Shown here in pieces: positions 20,932-33,054 of a DNA stretch of 64,000 nucleotides (position 1 is the stretch's first letter; each line of letters begins with the position of its first letter). This stretch comes from Thinopyrum elongatum (lineage: Eukaryota; Streptophyta; Magnoliopsida; Poales; Poaceae). Below the pieces are notes generated by a model, which saw nothing but the letters and a program-made list of their open reading frames with translations, searched no databases and was not told the DNA's origin. The stretch covers positions 167,851,837-167,915,836 of the forward strand of contig CM022300.1 in the NCBI GenBank assembly GCA_011799875.1, read 5' to 3'. The translations under genes and the position numbers were made by a program.

Positions 20932-21864
20932 AATTGTCATGCACTTTTTGTTTTTGGATGTGCAAGCTCTTAATGTAAAGGAACGTCACTTTATATTACC
21001 CCTTGTGATAGCAATCTTTGTTATTCAGTCTGTTGCATTTATTTCTTCACCATCACAAGATCGTACAAAGCTTATTCCCCCTTACAATAAAAGATCATAC
21101 ATATTTAGGAGCAATTTTTACTGCTTTATGCACCAATGACAACTTACTTGAAATATATTATTCAATCCATAGGTAGATATAGTGGACTCTCATGGAAAGA
21201 AACTGGGTTTAAGGGTTTTGGATGCACAAGTAGTATCTCTACTTAGTGCGAATTTTTGGCTAGCAAAAGATCCTAGACAAGCACCACATGTTAGAGGATC
21301 CATGACAATATAACTTCTATGTGAATATAAACAATCATAACTCATTACGTTTTCTTCCTTGTCCAACATCAACTAATTGATATAGAATATTTGATGGGGG
21401 CTCACAATCATAAAAGATGTCCAAGATAGTATATTTATATGTGAAACCTCTCTTTCTTTATTACCTTTTTTCATGGATTACACTAATGACCAATGTTATG
21501 TTTGTCAACTTCCAACAAATTTTATCAACTATACTTCTTTTATGTGAAGTCATTACTCCCTATGGGATTAGCATATGATCTTTTATCATTTTATTATTTA
21601 TTTTTCATTGCTAAGATAACAAGAAAACAAAGCAAAACTCAAACTACTCTTTATTATATAACTTGCACGTGATTACGTAGACAGGTAGATCACTAAGCAA
21701 GCAGTCGAAAATAGATCAAACTAAAACTTTATATTCTTCTAAATCATGAAATAACTAAGGATCAAACTAAGATAGATAGTGATGGTAAAAGTGGTGGTGA
21801 TACGATACCGAGGCACCTCCCCCAAGCTTGGCACAAGCCAATGGGAGTGCCCATACCCGTGTAC
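20932..21864 (-). other. Element D 3' untranslated region, second part
   Basis: AT-rich sequence with only short, unsupported ORFs. It connects the repeat insertion to the extra ORF of element D. A block CCTCCCCCAAGCTTGG at 21817-21832 resembles a second, internal polypurine tract on the minus strand, just downstream of the extra ORF. Confidence 0.5.
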
Positions 21865-22359
21865 TCAAGTCTCCTTATTTGGGGATGGTGATGGTGATGA
21901 AGTAGTAGGCTTGTCCTCTGGCTTCCAAGGCATAAAATCCCCATCATAAAAATATGAACGTGTCTCTGGGGTCCTGAAATTCACAGCTAAACTCATACCT
22001 TTAAACCTGGCTTCATACTCATAGATTTGGGCCTAAAGGAAAACGATCCTGTCATTGAGCTTGAAGATGGCGTCTCCAATCTCCTCGTTGTCCAACTTGT
22101 TCTCACGGGTGAATTCAGTGATCATGGAGTGGTTAGCGCTGAGTCCATGCTCCACCATCCCCTGGTAGTTGAAGATCTCCTATTCCACCACTTCCAGCCT
22201 GGCCTTCTCGCTTTCGGTCTTCTTAGGCCCTTGAACACCGCGTATGTGAAACATGCCCTCATGCATCTCGATCTCCTGGGGGTGTTTCATCACCTCCGGA
22301 AGGTAAGGGTTGATGACATTCTCAAAGAACTTGTCCTTGGATGAGCTTGGGGGTGCCAT
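21865..22359 (-). pseudogene. Element D extra ORF downstream of integrase
   Basis: From an ATG at 22359 the frame runs 164 codons to TGA at 21865, interrupted by TAG at 22182 and 22035. It opens MAPPSSSKDKFFENVI, continues with charged helical text (HPQEIEMHEG, MITEFTRENKLDNEE) and ends with a Pro/Ser-rich tail. No signal peptide or membrane segment is visible, so it does not look like an envelope protein. The position after integrase matches the variable extra or env-like ORF of Athila elements. I do not recognise a function. Confidence 0.55.
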
Positions 22360-22769
22360 GGCGATCTAGATCTGTCAGAAAACAACCCGAAAGAACAAAG
22401 GAGAATCTTGTGATACGATGATAAAAACATCAGTGAGTACACATAATGAATTTTTTCATGCAGGAAAAGTAATATGGAAGAAAAACGGAGTCGGGAAAGT
22501 CCACGAGGGGGCCACAAGCCTGGAAGGCGCACCCTGGGGTAGAGTGCGCCCCTCGGGCTTGTCACTCCGTATGCACTTTTCGGACTGTCTATTATTTTCC
22601 TAATTTTTAAAATATTCCAAACGGATAGAAAGTACTTTTATGGAACTTTTTGAGTCGGTTTACTTACCATACCATATACCTTCTCCTTTTCATGGTTCTG
22701 GAGCATTCTGGAAGGCTAGCTCTATGTGCTCTTTCGGTGTCATAGTTGAATAATATTGGTTTCAAAATT
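22360..22769 (-). other. Element D spacer between integrase and extra ORF
   Basis: No gene is seen. A GC-rich patch (22500-22570, GGGGCCACAAGCCTGG) resembles one in the element's LTR (18035-18100). Confidence 0.45.
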
Positions 22770-25685
22770 AATGGGTGTACCTAAAATATAATGCTTAATT
22801 CTTTGCCCATTAACCACCATCGGATTAGTGCCTTCGGCGTTGTTTATCTTGATAGCTCCGGAGCAGTAAACTTCTTCAATGATATATGGTCCTTCCCATT
22901 TAGAGAGAAGATTTCCTGTAAAGAATCTTAAATGAGATTTGTATAGTAAAACTTGATCACCTACTTTGAATTCCCATTTTTGAATTCTTTTATCATGCCA
23001 TCTTTTAACTTTTTAATTAAATAACTTGGAATTTTCATAAGCTTGTGTCCTCCATTCATCTAGAGAACAAATATCAAATAACCTCTTTTCACCAGCAAGT
23101 TTGCAATCATAATTAAGTTCTTTAATTGCCCAATAAGCTTTATGTTCTAACTCAAGAGGTAAATGACATGCTTTTTAATAGACCATTTTATATGGAGACA
23201 TGCCCATAGGATATTTGTAAGCAGTTTTGTATGCCCACAATGCATCATCAAGTTTCTTAGACCAATTCTTTCAAGATCTATTAACGGTCTTTTGCAAAAT
23301 CAACTTTATTTCTCTATTGCTCAATTCAACTTGACCACTAGGCTGAGGATGATAAGGTGATGCTATTCTATGGTTGGCATCATATTTCGCAAGGAGTTTA
23401 CGAAATGCACCATGAATAAAATGTGAACCACCATCAGTCATTAAATATCTAGGGACCCCTAACCTCAGGAAAATAACTTCTTTAAGCATTTTAATAGATG
23501 TGTTATGATCAAAACTACTAGTTGGAATAGCTTGTACCCACTTAGTAACGTAATCAACAGCAACTAGAATATGTGTATACCCATTAGAGGAAGGAAAAGG
23601 TACCATACAATCAAATCCCCAAACATCAAACTGTTCAATAACAAGTGAATAATCCATAGGCATTTCCTGATGTCTACTAATATTACTAATTCTTTGACAT
23701 TCATCACAAGAAAGGACAAACTTACATGCATCCGTGAAGAGAGTAGGCCAATAAAAACGAGACAATAATACCTTATGTGCGGTTTTGTCTCCAGTGTGGT
23801 GTCCTCCGTATGCCTCGGAATGACACTTTCGTAGGATTAGTTCCTGTTCATGCTCAGGTACACAACGTCTAATAATACCATCTGCTCCTTCTTTATACAG
23901 ATGTGGGTCATCCCAAAAGTAATGTATTAATCAAAGAAGAACTTTTTCTTTTGTTGGTATGTGAAACTAGGTGGTATATATTTAGCAACAATGTAATTAG
24001 CATAGTCTACATACCAAGGAGTATTATGAGAAGTAGTTATAACAGCTAATTATTCATCAGGAAAACTATCATCAATAGGTAGTGGGTCATCAAGAATATT
24101 TCCCATTCTAGACAAATTATCAGCTACGGGATTCTCAGCTCCCTTTCTATCAATAATATGCAAGTAAAATTCTTGTAGCAAAAGAACCCACCTAATCAAC
24201 CTAGGTTTAGCATCTTTCTTTTCCATAAGATATTTAATAGCAGTATGATCAGTGTGAACAATTACTTTAGAATCAATAATATAAGATCTGAATTTATCAC
24301 ATGCAAACACAACTGCTAAAAATTCTTTCTCGGTAGTAGCATAGTTTCTTTAAGCACTGTCTAGAGTTTTACTAGCATAATGGATAACCTTGAATTTCTT
24401 ATCAACTCTTTGTCCTAGAATAGCACCAACAACATAGTCACTAGCATCACACATAATCTCAAAAGGCAAGTTCCAATTAGGTGGTTGAACAATGGGTGCA
24501 GAGGTTAAGGCTTTCTTAAGTATTTCAAAGGCTTCTACGCAATCATCATCAAAAACAAGTGGAACATCTTTTTGCAACAGATTATTAAGAGGCCTAGAAA
24601 TTTTAGAGAAGTCTTTAATAAACCTTCTATATAAACCAGCATGACCAAGGATACTTCTTATACCTTTTATATCTTTAGGACATGACATTTTCTCAATTGC
24701 ATCAACCTTAGCTTTATCCACTTCAATACCTCGTTCAGAAATTTTATGCAAAGGACAATACCTTCATTTACCATAAAGTGGCACTTCTCCCAATTCAAAA
24801 CAAGATTAGTTTCTTCACATCTCTGCTAAACTCGATCAAGGTTGCTTAAGCAATCATCAAAAGAAGTCCCATACACGAAAAAATCACCCATGAATACCGC
24901 AACAATCTTTTCACAAAAATAAGAGAATATAGCAGTCATACATCTTTGAAAGGTAACATGTACATTGCATAAACTAAAAGGCATACATCTATAAGCATAA
25001 GTTCCAAAAGGACAAGTAAAAATAGTTTTCTCTTGATCTTCTTTTGACACAGGTATTTGAGAAAAACCAGAATATCCATCAAGGAAACAAAAGTGTATAT
25101 GCTTAGACAATCTTTCTAACATTTGATCAATAAAAGTCAAGGGGTAATGATCTTTTCTAATGGCTTTATTTAATTTCCTGAAATCAATTACCATCCTATA
25201 ACCTGATACAATTCTTTGTGGGATAAGTTCATTTTTACCATTAGGAACAACGGTGATGCCTCCCTTCTTAGGGACACAATGAACATGACTTAACCATCTA
25301 CTATCAGCTATGGGATAAATTATACCTGCTTCCAGAAGCTTTAATATTTCAGTTCTTACCACATCCTTCATCTTAGGATTCAATTGTCCTTGATGATCAA
25401 CAACTGGCTTAGCATCGGGCTCCATATTAATCTTGTGCTGACATAGAGTGGGACTAATGCCCTTAAGATCATCAAGAGTATATCCAATAGCAGCACCGTT
25501 CTTCCTCAGAGTTTTTAGTAATCTCTTTTCTTCATGCTCTAAAAGGTTAGCACTAATAATAATAGGATATATCTTCTTTTCATCAAGAGAAGCATATTTC
25601 AATGTATCAAGTAATTGTTTCAATTCAAACACGGGATTACTCTTCGGTGGAAGAGGGTCCCCAAGAGTTTCAACAGGCTAGTTAT
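22770..25685 (-). pseudogene. Element D pol: RT, RNase H and integrase
   Basis: RT lies at 24826-25632 (KKGGITVVPNGKNE, VIDFRKLNKA, FLDGYSGFSQ). Its catalytic FMDD box reads FMGD, losing the first aspartate. The tether (SERGIEVDKAKVDAIEKM) and RNase H (CDASDYVVGA at about 24430; [10 protein letters not shown] at about 24250) follow in broken frames. The integrase core is at 23271-23765 with DYVTKW, MTDGGSHF and SNREIK, so the D, D and E positions are present. The C-terminal part (22770-23270) is readable only in fragments. RT continues to the right across element C. Confidence 0.85.
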
Positions 25686-26601
25686 TGTCGGTGCAACAAA
25701 CCCCAAGGTGTGTTGCCCGGACTGTACACATGCTCAAGAGCAAGGTTACGACATTCAAGACAAGGCCATGCAGAAGAGATGGCTCTTTGAGAAATCAAAG
25801 GGCGGATCAAGAAGACCAAGACCAACCAAACAAGCAAGATATCACTCAGGAAAAACCTTCCTTACCGGGCAGGCGAGCCTGGCGGGGTCAAGGTTACCCC
25901 AAGACAAGCCTCAAGACTCCCCCGGCAGGCTTGCCGGGGACGCCAAGGGCGGATTACCCCGCCAAAGCTCCACCGCTCCACCTCACAGCAACGCAAGTCA
26001 CCCATCGGTGCGGTGTCGAGCCCCCAAGTGACTAAGTGGCTGTTATTTGGTATGTGGCAGGCCATTTCTGAGGAAGATCATCCCTAAATGACACCCGTCG
26101 AGGCGACGTGTCGAAAGGATAGGTAAAAAGGTGGCTGAATGGCACGGCAAGGCTTGCCGGGCTACGCCACGATGTGACACTAAGCGGTGCATTTAATGCA
26201 CCCTGTCCTTTCTACAGAGTTAGGTATGATAGCACTGTGGCTATCTGATCAGTGCATAATGACTGTTTTGCCATTGTGGTGACCCCTTGACCTATAAAAG
26301 GAGGGTCGTGGCTACCTTAGAAAGGATTTAGACCCTTGTACGCTCGTACGCGCATAGCTGCTCTCGCCCCAATGCGACCTTGCCGAGCTACAGCATTGCG
26401 TCTCCACCACGGTCCTTCCATCAATCCACCAAAGCAGCAGTAGGGTTTTACGCCTCGCGGCGTCCCGAACCTGGGTAAAACTGCCCGTGTCATCGTTGCC
26501 ATGCTGCTCTGTGCTTTCCGCTCTTTGTGCAATGCGTTGTTCCCCCTTGCCGAACCACAAGGGGCCAATGGCCCCATAGGTGGCCATGTGATATCACGAC
26601 A
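25686..26601 (+). repeat. Element C 5' LTR
   Basis: It runs from TGTCGGTGCAACAAAC to ATATCACGACA. TATAAAAGG is at 26293-26301, followed by the conserved R/U5 block (GTAGGGTTTTACGC, CCGAACCTGGGTAAAA, 26431-26480). Short ORFs on both strands inside the LTR are mirrored in the 3' LTR and are not genes. Confidence 0.93.
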
Positions 26602-26625
26602 TCTTTGGCGCGCCAGGTAGGGGGG
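26602..26625 (+). other. Element C primer binding site region
   Basis: TCTTTGGCGCGCCAGGTAGG follows the 5' LTR directly. GCGCGCCAGGTAGGGG is shared with element A at the same position. Confidence 0.7.
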
Positions 26626-26703
26626 CAGCGCTTGCGCGAACCCGAAGGTGTGAGCAGCGCGTCATCTTCATCATCGTTTTCTTCATCGACGGCTTCATCA
26701 TCC

Positions 26704-28650
26704 ATGGCGCGCAAGAAGAAATCCGGTGCTTCAGCTCACCCGTCCACCTCGAAGGCCCCCTAGCATGCGGACACTAATGCCGTGGGGGCTGTGGGAGAAC
26801 ATGGGAACGCCAACACCGCGGGGAACGTGACCGGCGTAGGCGGCGCCATCACCATTCCCCCTGTGGCCGAAGCAGGAGTAGGAGGCACCGGAGGAGGGCG
26901 ACACCAACAACACCCTGGCGGCCATGCTCCACAAGGTATGGGTGGGGAGAATATTCCATCTCCGCCTCCCCACCTCACCGAGGGACTCAGCCGCAGCGGT
27001 GGCGCTCGCCCTGATGCAGATTGTAACCTCCTAGCTGCCCCCGCCGCGGGTGCGGCTACAGGGCCCGCGCCACCCCCAGGACAAGCTAGCCGAGACGATG
27101 CGCCGAATGGGGTCATCAACCCCCAAGCGCATCCGCCTCGTCGTCACGCCGCCCTGGCGACTGGCTCGCAGCGGCGAGAACATGGCACCACCACTACAGG
27201 CACCATCAGAAGTCGGGCGACGTCACGATCCGCATGGTCGTCCATGCCAAGCACCGCTTTGGAGGCCATGGCGCGGGCCCAACTCTTGTTAAGATTTCTG
27301 CCAGCGCCCAATCAAATGGACGAGTGGAGGGCCACTATCCAGAGCTTAACTGGTTTCGCTGAGGTGGGAGGATCACAGTAGGCAGGCCCGCCACGGCCTC
27401 CACCAACGGCGGCAATGGCCCAAGCCGCTGGCCGCACCGAGGGAGCCGTTTCGACGGTGTAGTCCCCTCCACGACAGCCAGCGCAGGGGCCACAGCCAGG
27501 GCCACACGACCAAGAAGCCGACGACGTATCAATGGCTTCGTCTGATCCTCAGGCACGTCGAGACCAGTGACGGGTCCTGGAAGACAGGCGGAGGGAAGAT
27601 GTGCGCGTCACCATCGAGCTTTGCCGCGACACCCGCCACTAGTCTGATAGGCGCAATGGCCCCGGCGTCGACGAACCCATGCCCGATGGGGGCGGGTACC
27701 TGCCTTTCGAGGTTGGGTGCCCCGCCTTCACTCGTGAGCTGCGGCAAGTCCGTTGGCCATCTGCCCGTACGTTCAAACCAGAGATACCAGAAAAGTACGA
27801 CGGAAGATTGAACCCGGTAGAGTTCTTGAGCATCTACACCATCGCTGTTCAAGCTACAGGAGGAAGGGACGAGAGGGTGTTCGCCAACTACTTCCCTTTG
27901 GCACTCAAGCCAAACGTGAGGTCGTGGCTGATGCACTTGCCAGAGAACTCCATCTCGACCTGGGCTGATATGTGCCATGAGTTTATTGGCGCCTTCACGG
28001 GCAGCCATCAAGAACCAGGGCGGCCCAGCGACTTGCAGCTCATCCCATAGAAGGAAGGAGAGAGTTTGCGGAAGTATATGTAGAGGTTCAGCCGGGTGCA
28101 CAGGAACATTCCAGACATCCATCCAGCAGCTGTGATAGCTGTGTTCCAGTCCAACGTGCGCAATCGCAAGATACGTTCCAAAATGAACGTTCGGTTGCCC
28201 AAGACTGTGAATGAGCTATACACTCTGGCGGACAAGTGTGCCCGAACAAAGGAGGGGAGGCGAATCCCCGGTGTAGAAGATGGCATCGACATTGACTCCG
28301 AGGACGATGACGATGCCACCAATCAGAAGAAGAAGAACAAGAAACGTAACAAGAAGCGCAAGGATAAAGCAGTGATGGCTGTTGAAGGAGCGAGCGCTCC
28401 TAGTCCCGGCAAGAAGGCCAAGACCGAGGCTCCCGGCAAGGAAGTTGCCGTGTGTGTTGACTGCCGGGAAGCCACGGCTGCCGAGAAGGCTGGGAAGGCT
28501 AACGAGTCGTACTGCAAGATCCATCGGACTATGGGACACGATCTTCAAGATTGTCATCAAGTTGAACCGCTCGTCAAGAAGCTGAAACCTGAGTACGAGA
28601 AGCAGGACAGAGAGAGACCAAGATGGTGCTGGCAGGAAGGGCCGAGGTAG
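26704..28650 (+). pseudogene. Element C gag
   Basis: A single frame from ATG 26704 (MARKKKSGASAHPSTSKAP) to 28650 covers nearly all of gag but contains at least seven in-frame stops: TAG at 26761, 27379, 28048 and 28081, and others near 27460, 27568 and 27640. Where element B can be compared, the stops replace CAG or similar codons. Capsid text (VGCPAFTRELRQVRW, KYDGRLNPVEFLSIYT) is followed by a lysine-rich linker and a zinc region with C-x2-C and then C-x2-H-x4-H-x4-C (CKIHRTMGHDLQDC). A frameshift near 28620 leads to protease. Confidence 0.85.
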
Positions 28651-29654
28651 CAGAGGAGGTTGCCCCGGCAAGGCCCCTCAGAATCAAGGGAAACCGGCCG
28701 GAGGCCGTGAGAAGAAGGAATGCGATGATGGGAGTCATGAAGGAGATGAAGAGGAAACCAACGAGCAGGAGTTCCAGAAGGCCACTGACGCCCTATGCAT
28801 TGACGGAGGTGCGTCCTTGCACTCCTCTCACCACCAGCTCAAACAGTCGGCACGTGAGGTCAATGCCGTGGAACCAGCGACAGATTCTCGGAAGCTGCTC
28901 AAGTGGTCCCGCACACCCATCATCTTTGATGAAGAGGATCACCCTGACCGCACCACTGCGGTAGGATGTTTGCCATTGTTGGTTTCACCAACAATTCATA
29001 ACCTCAAAGTCACAAAGATGTTGGTTGACGGCGGGGCCGGGTTGAATCTGATATCTCCCAAGGTGATATCAGCAAGCTCCAGATAGCAGATGAAGAGCTC
29101 AAGGTTACCGGTACTTTCCAAGGCATCAACCCCAGTAGGAGTCGTCCTGAGGAGAAGATCACACTGCCAGTAACGTTCGGGGGGGGGGGGGAGCTGAACT
29201 ACCGGACTGAGAAGATCGTGTTTGATGTGGTCGATCTCCCCCTGCCATACAATGGAATCCTTGGCTGCCCTGCCTTGGCAAAATTGCGGCATCCCACTAT
29301 GCCTACAACACTCTGAAGATGCCAGGACCGATGGGCGTCATTTCCATTCCATCAGACAAGAAGGACACAATCATATGCGTGGATAAGATGTACCGGGAAG
29401 CAGTCGCTGGAGAGACCGCGGAAGCTACCGCTCCCGCCAAGGAAAGCAAGAAAGGGAAGAAAGCTAGCAAGGACGCCAGCAAAGAATCTAGGAAGCACGC
29501 CTCTTCGGATTGTGCTGCGCCTATTGATGATTTGCCGGAGAGTTCCAATAGCAAGGGATCAAAGGTTGCTGCGCCTCATGTGAAGAAGGTCCCGACAGGG
29601 TTGGTTGGCGCTGATGGCACATTTGCTATCAGCTCCACTCTTGATGACAAATAG
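28651..29654 (+). pseudogene. Element C protease and linker
   Basis: The retropepsin-like motif DGGAGLNLIS lies near 29028-29057. The frame stops at 29086 after a small frame change, and a run of twelve G near 29179-29190 breaks it again. The linker (29319-29654) is Lys/Ser/Ala-rich and ends STLDDK followed by TAG at 29652. Element G has the same TAG at the same codon. Confidence 0.8.
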
Positions 29655-30594
29655 GAAAGCGCTCGTTGCCTTCCTGCGGGCAAATGTTGATGTGTTTGCT
29701 TGGCAACCATCTGACATCCCCGGTGTTCCCAGGGAGGTAATCGAGCACCACCTTGTTGTCTGCCCACATGCCCGACCCGTTAGACAGAAGGTCCGAAAGC
29801 AAGCTGTGGAGCGGCAGCAGTTTATTGCCGAGGAGATCAAGAAACTCGAAGCTGCTGGTTTGGTCAGAGGAGTATTGCATCCAACTTGGTTGGCGAATCC
29901 AGTGGTGGTGCGCAAGGCGAATGGGAAATGGAGGCTTTGCATAGATTTCACAGATCTAAATAAAGCATGCCCAAAGGACCCATTCCCCTTGCCGCGCATC
30001 GATCAGATTATGGATTCCACCTCTGGATGTGACCTACTTTCCTTCTTGGATGCCTACTCCGGGTACCACCAGATTTTCATGTCCGAAGAAGATGAAGAGA
30101 AGACCGTGTTTACAACCCCCTGTGGCACATACTGTTTTGTGCGTATGCCCTTTGGGTTAAAAAGCGCTGGATCCACTTTCGCAAGGGCAGTACAGATTGG
30201 CTTTGAGTCTCAGTTTCACAGGAATATTGAAGCTTACATGGATGATATAGTGGTTAAAACCAAGGACAAATCAACTCTCATTGAGGACTTGGAAGAGACC
30301 ATTGCAAATCTATGCAAGATCAACTTGAAGCTGAACCCAGAGAAGTGGGTGTTTGGCGTTCCTTCCGGCAGGCTGCTTGGCTTCTTTGTGTCCCACCGGG
30401 GGGTAGAGGCCAACCCCGACAAGATCAAGGCAATTGAGCAGATTCAAGCACCCAAGATAGTCAAAGACGTGAGGCAAGTGAACAAGGATTATCAAAGCCC
30501 ATTGATGGAGGCATACGTCGAGGAAGTGAGAAAGTTGGAGGAGCGCTTTGATGGATTGCAAACAGAGCACGCGTGCGGAAAACAGCATTGCTGA
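29655..30594 (+). pseudogene. Element C reverse transcriptase fused to the end of the second RNase H
   Basis: The RT palm and fingers are uninterrupted: FLRANVDVFAWQPSD, HPTWLANPVVVRKANG, DLNKACPKDPFPLPRID, FLDAYSGYHQI and an intact catalytic YMDD box (EAYMDDIVVK near 30230). After the tether (KIKAIEQIQAPKIVKDV, near 30470) coding jumps in frame to NKDYQSPLMEAY, the C-terminal part of the second RNase H. Compared with element G, roughly 1 kb that encodes the connection, RNase H and most of the second RNase H is deleted. The ORF ends at 30594. Confidence 0.88.
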
Positions 30595-32045
30595 TCATCT
30601 GTCAAAGTGCGCTGCGCAAAAACTCCCTGTGGAACCAGGGACTTTTGTTCTCCATCTGACTCAACCCTCCGTATCCCCGGCAACAATGGCCAGGAAGAGG
30701 AGGAAACTAGACTCCGGCAAGCATCTCCGGACAGAGCTTCCCGAAGCCCCCGACAGAGAGCTTGATGGGAACAACTCCCCTTCGATCAGTGAGCTGCACC
30801 CTCCCGCCAAACTACCAGTCTCTATGGTCGAGGAGTGCGCTCGCATGAATGAGGAGGTGCCGCTGGTCCTCGTTGCTGAGCCTCAGGCTCCAACTTGGGC
30901 GTGACACATAGTCCATTTCCTCCAAACAGGAGAACTTCCCGAAGAGCAAGAAGAAGCTGAAAGAGTAGCCCGGAGGGCCAGTATGTATCAGTTTGTTGAT
31001 GACACGCTATACAGAAGAAGGCCCAACAGAGTGAAATTTAAGTGCATTTGCCGGGAAGAAGGAAAGGAACTGTTGGCAGAGATACACAAGGGTATATGCG
31101 GCTCCCGCATTGGATCGAGGGCCCTGGTTGGAAAAGCCTTCCGGCAAGGTTTTTACTAGCCCACGGCCCTCCAAGATTCAATTGAGCTAGTCACCAAATG
31201 TGAAGCCTGCCAGTTCCACTCCAAGAATATCCATCAGCCTACTCAAGCTCTCGAGACGATCCCTTTGTCATGGCCCTTCTTGGTCTGGAGGCTCGACATC
31301 TTGGGCCCCTTCCCCCGTGCTACCGGGGGCTTTGAGTTTTTGTTCGTCGCTATCGACAAGTTCACAAAGTGGCCAGAGGTGGACCCCGTGAGGAAGGTGA
31401 CCGCACAGTCAGCTATCAAGTTCTTGAAAGGATTGGTGTGCCGTTTCGGAGTACCCGCCAGGATCATCACTGACAATGCCACCCAATTCACAAGCCGCGC
31501 CTTCATGCAATACGTTCATGCCCTCGGAAGCAAAGTCTCATTTGCCTCTGTTGCCCATCCCAGAAGCAACGGGCAAGCTGAGAGAGCAAACGCTGAAGTG
31601 CTGCGAGGACTCAAGACAAGAACATTTGATAGGGTGCAGAAGTGCGGCAGGCGATGGATCGACGAGCTGCCGGTGGTTCTTTGGTCCCTCCGTACGACAC
31701 CAAATCGAGCTACCGGGCAGACTCCATTCTCCCTAGTCTATGGGGCAGAAGCAGTTATCCCCACGGAACTCATATACGGATCACCTCGAGTGCTTGCCTA
31801 TGATGAAGTAGCGCAGGAACAGCACCGGCGTGATGACGCTGTGCTACTTGAGGAGAATCGTCTCCGGGCTACTACGCGTGCTACACGCTACTAGCAAGCC
31901 TTGCATCGCTATCACATCCAAAGTGGGAGGGCCCTTACCGGGTAGTATGAGTCACCAGACCCAGCGCAGTCCGTCTGGAGACCGGAGATGGCATTTAGTT
32001 GCAAAACTCATGGAACATTGAGCATCTCCGTAAGTTCTACCCGTA
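30595..32045 (+). pseudogene. Element C integrase
   Basis: A linker frame (30548-30904) with a terminal TGA near 30901 leads to the zinc-binding domain (EIHKGICGSR, CEACQFH) with a TAG in the conserved FYW motif near 31157. The catalytic core is open at 31265-31894 with VAIDKFTKW, TDNATQF and NGQAERANAEV, so the D, D and E residues are all present. A TAG after ATRY (near 31892) and a short deletion truncate the C-terminal region, whose remnant ends RKFYP near 32040. Confidence 0.87.
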
Positions 32046-33054
32046 AGGCGCGGCTGTCGGGCCCTGCCCGACAGCCACCCTTTTGTACAAGCCTTGCCGA
32101 TGTTGCATGTAACCCTTTGTACAAAGCCAGGTGCAGACCCTAAGCAACAGACGAATAAACGAAGCGCTGGGGGGCCCCGACAAGATTGCATGCATGCATA
32201 AGCATATCATGAGCATAGCATGATCATGTAGATGAGGTCGCATGTAGCACTATTTTCATCTGCACTAAGTTGCAGGGTTCTTGCCGTGGACTTGATCCCG
32301 AAGAGAAGAAATGAAGACAAGCCTACACAGTGATCCCCGGCAAGCCAAACAGATAAGTTTCTTCTTATCCATACCTGTTCTATAAGGTAAAAACTTGTGC
32401 ATATGAAAACCTCAATACCTTCAAAACATAGGTGCTCCCATCCTTTGTCCCGAACGTTGCTTCGGACAAGGTGGTCGCAGTTGCCTTTGATGAGAGGGTT
32501 CGACGAGGGGCCGGTCCCTTTTTTTATAGTTTTATGCCCGGTAGGCCTTGCCCCATGGCAGCAAACTAAGGGTACCGGTAGGATAGTTTGCCGGGGGAAA
32601 CTTGTTTACTTGAACGTATAGAGGCACCTCACCTCTGCATGGACATGATACATGCACAATTACCCGGCAAGGCTTGTCTTTTTCATTAATATGCTGATAA
32701 GCAAGTACAGATCTTACAGAGCATTAACATGGATAAAGAAGGTTACATAATTTAGGCTAAAGTTTGGCAAGTGCCTACATGTTTTAGACTGAAAAAAGAT
32801 AAGTGCCCCGTAATCCCTTTCTTGTCCCTCTCCTCTTAGGCACTACAACAGGAGGTGAAGAGGGCAAAAGGAGTGCCTGAGCGGAAGCCCAGCCCAATCC
32901 CGTCAGGGCTTGCCGGGTGCAGCCTGACAAGATTGGGAGTGGCGAGGCTACGAAGGAGAGGGGCGGAGGGAGCAGCTCGGCGGTGCCCTGGTCACCACCT
33001 CCAGGGCCAACAAGAAGCCCCGGCACAAGCACCGGCGGGGAGAACCGCCGGAGC
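32046..33054. other. Element C post-pol spacer, 3' side of its antisense region
   Basis: No sense gene is seen. After pol, the text (CGGGCCCTGCCCGACAGCC) parallels element B. From about 32815 a CCTCTCCTCTTAGG block matches the one at the 3' end of the antisense gene in B (15465-15480), indicating that the same antisense unit ended here. Confidence 0.45.

Noticed and set aside
25615..26035. Plus-strand ORF of 138 codons at the start of element C
   Set aside because: It lies in the LTR and is repeated with changes in the other LTR (34338-34682); LTR sequence is not expected to encode this protein.
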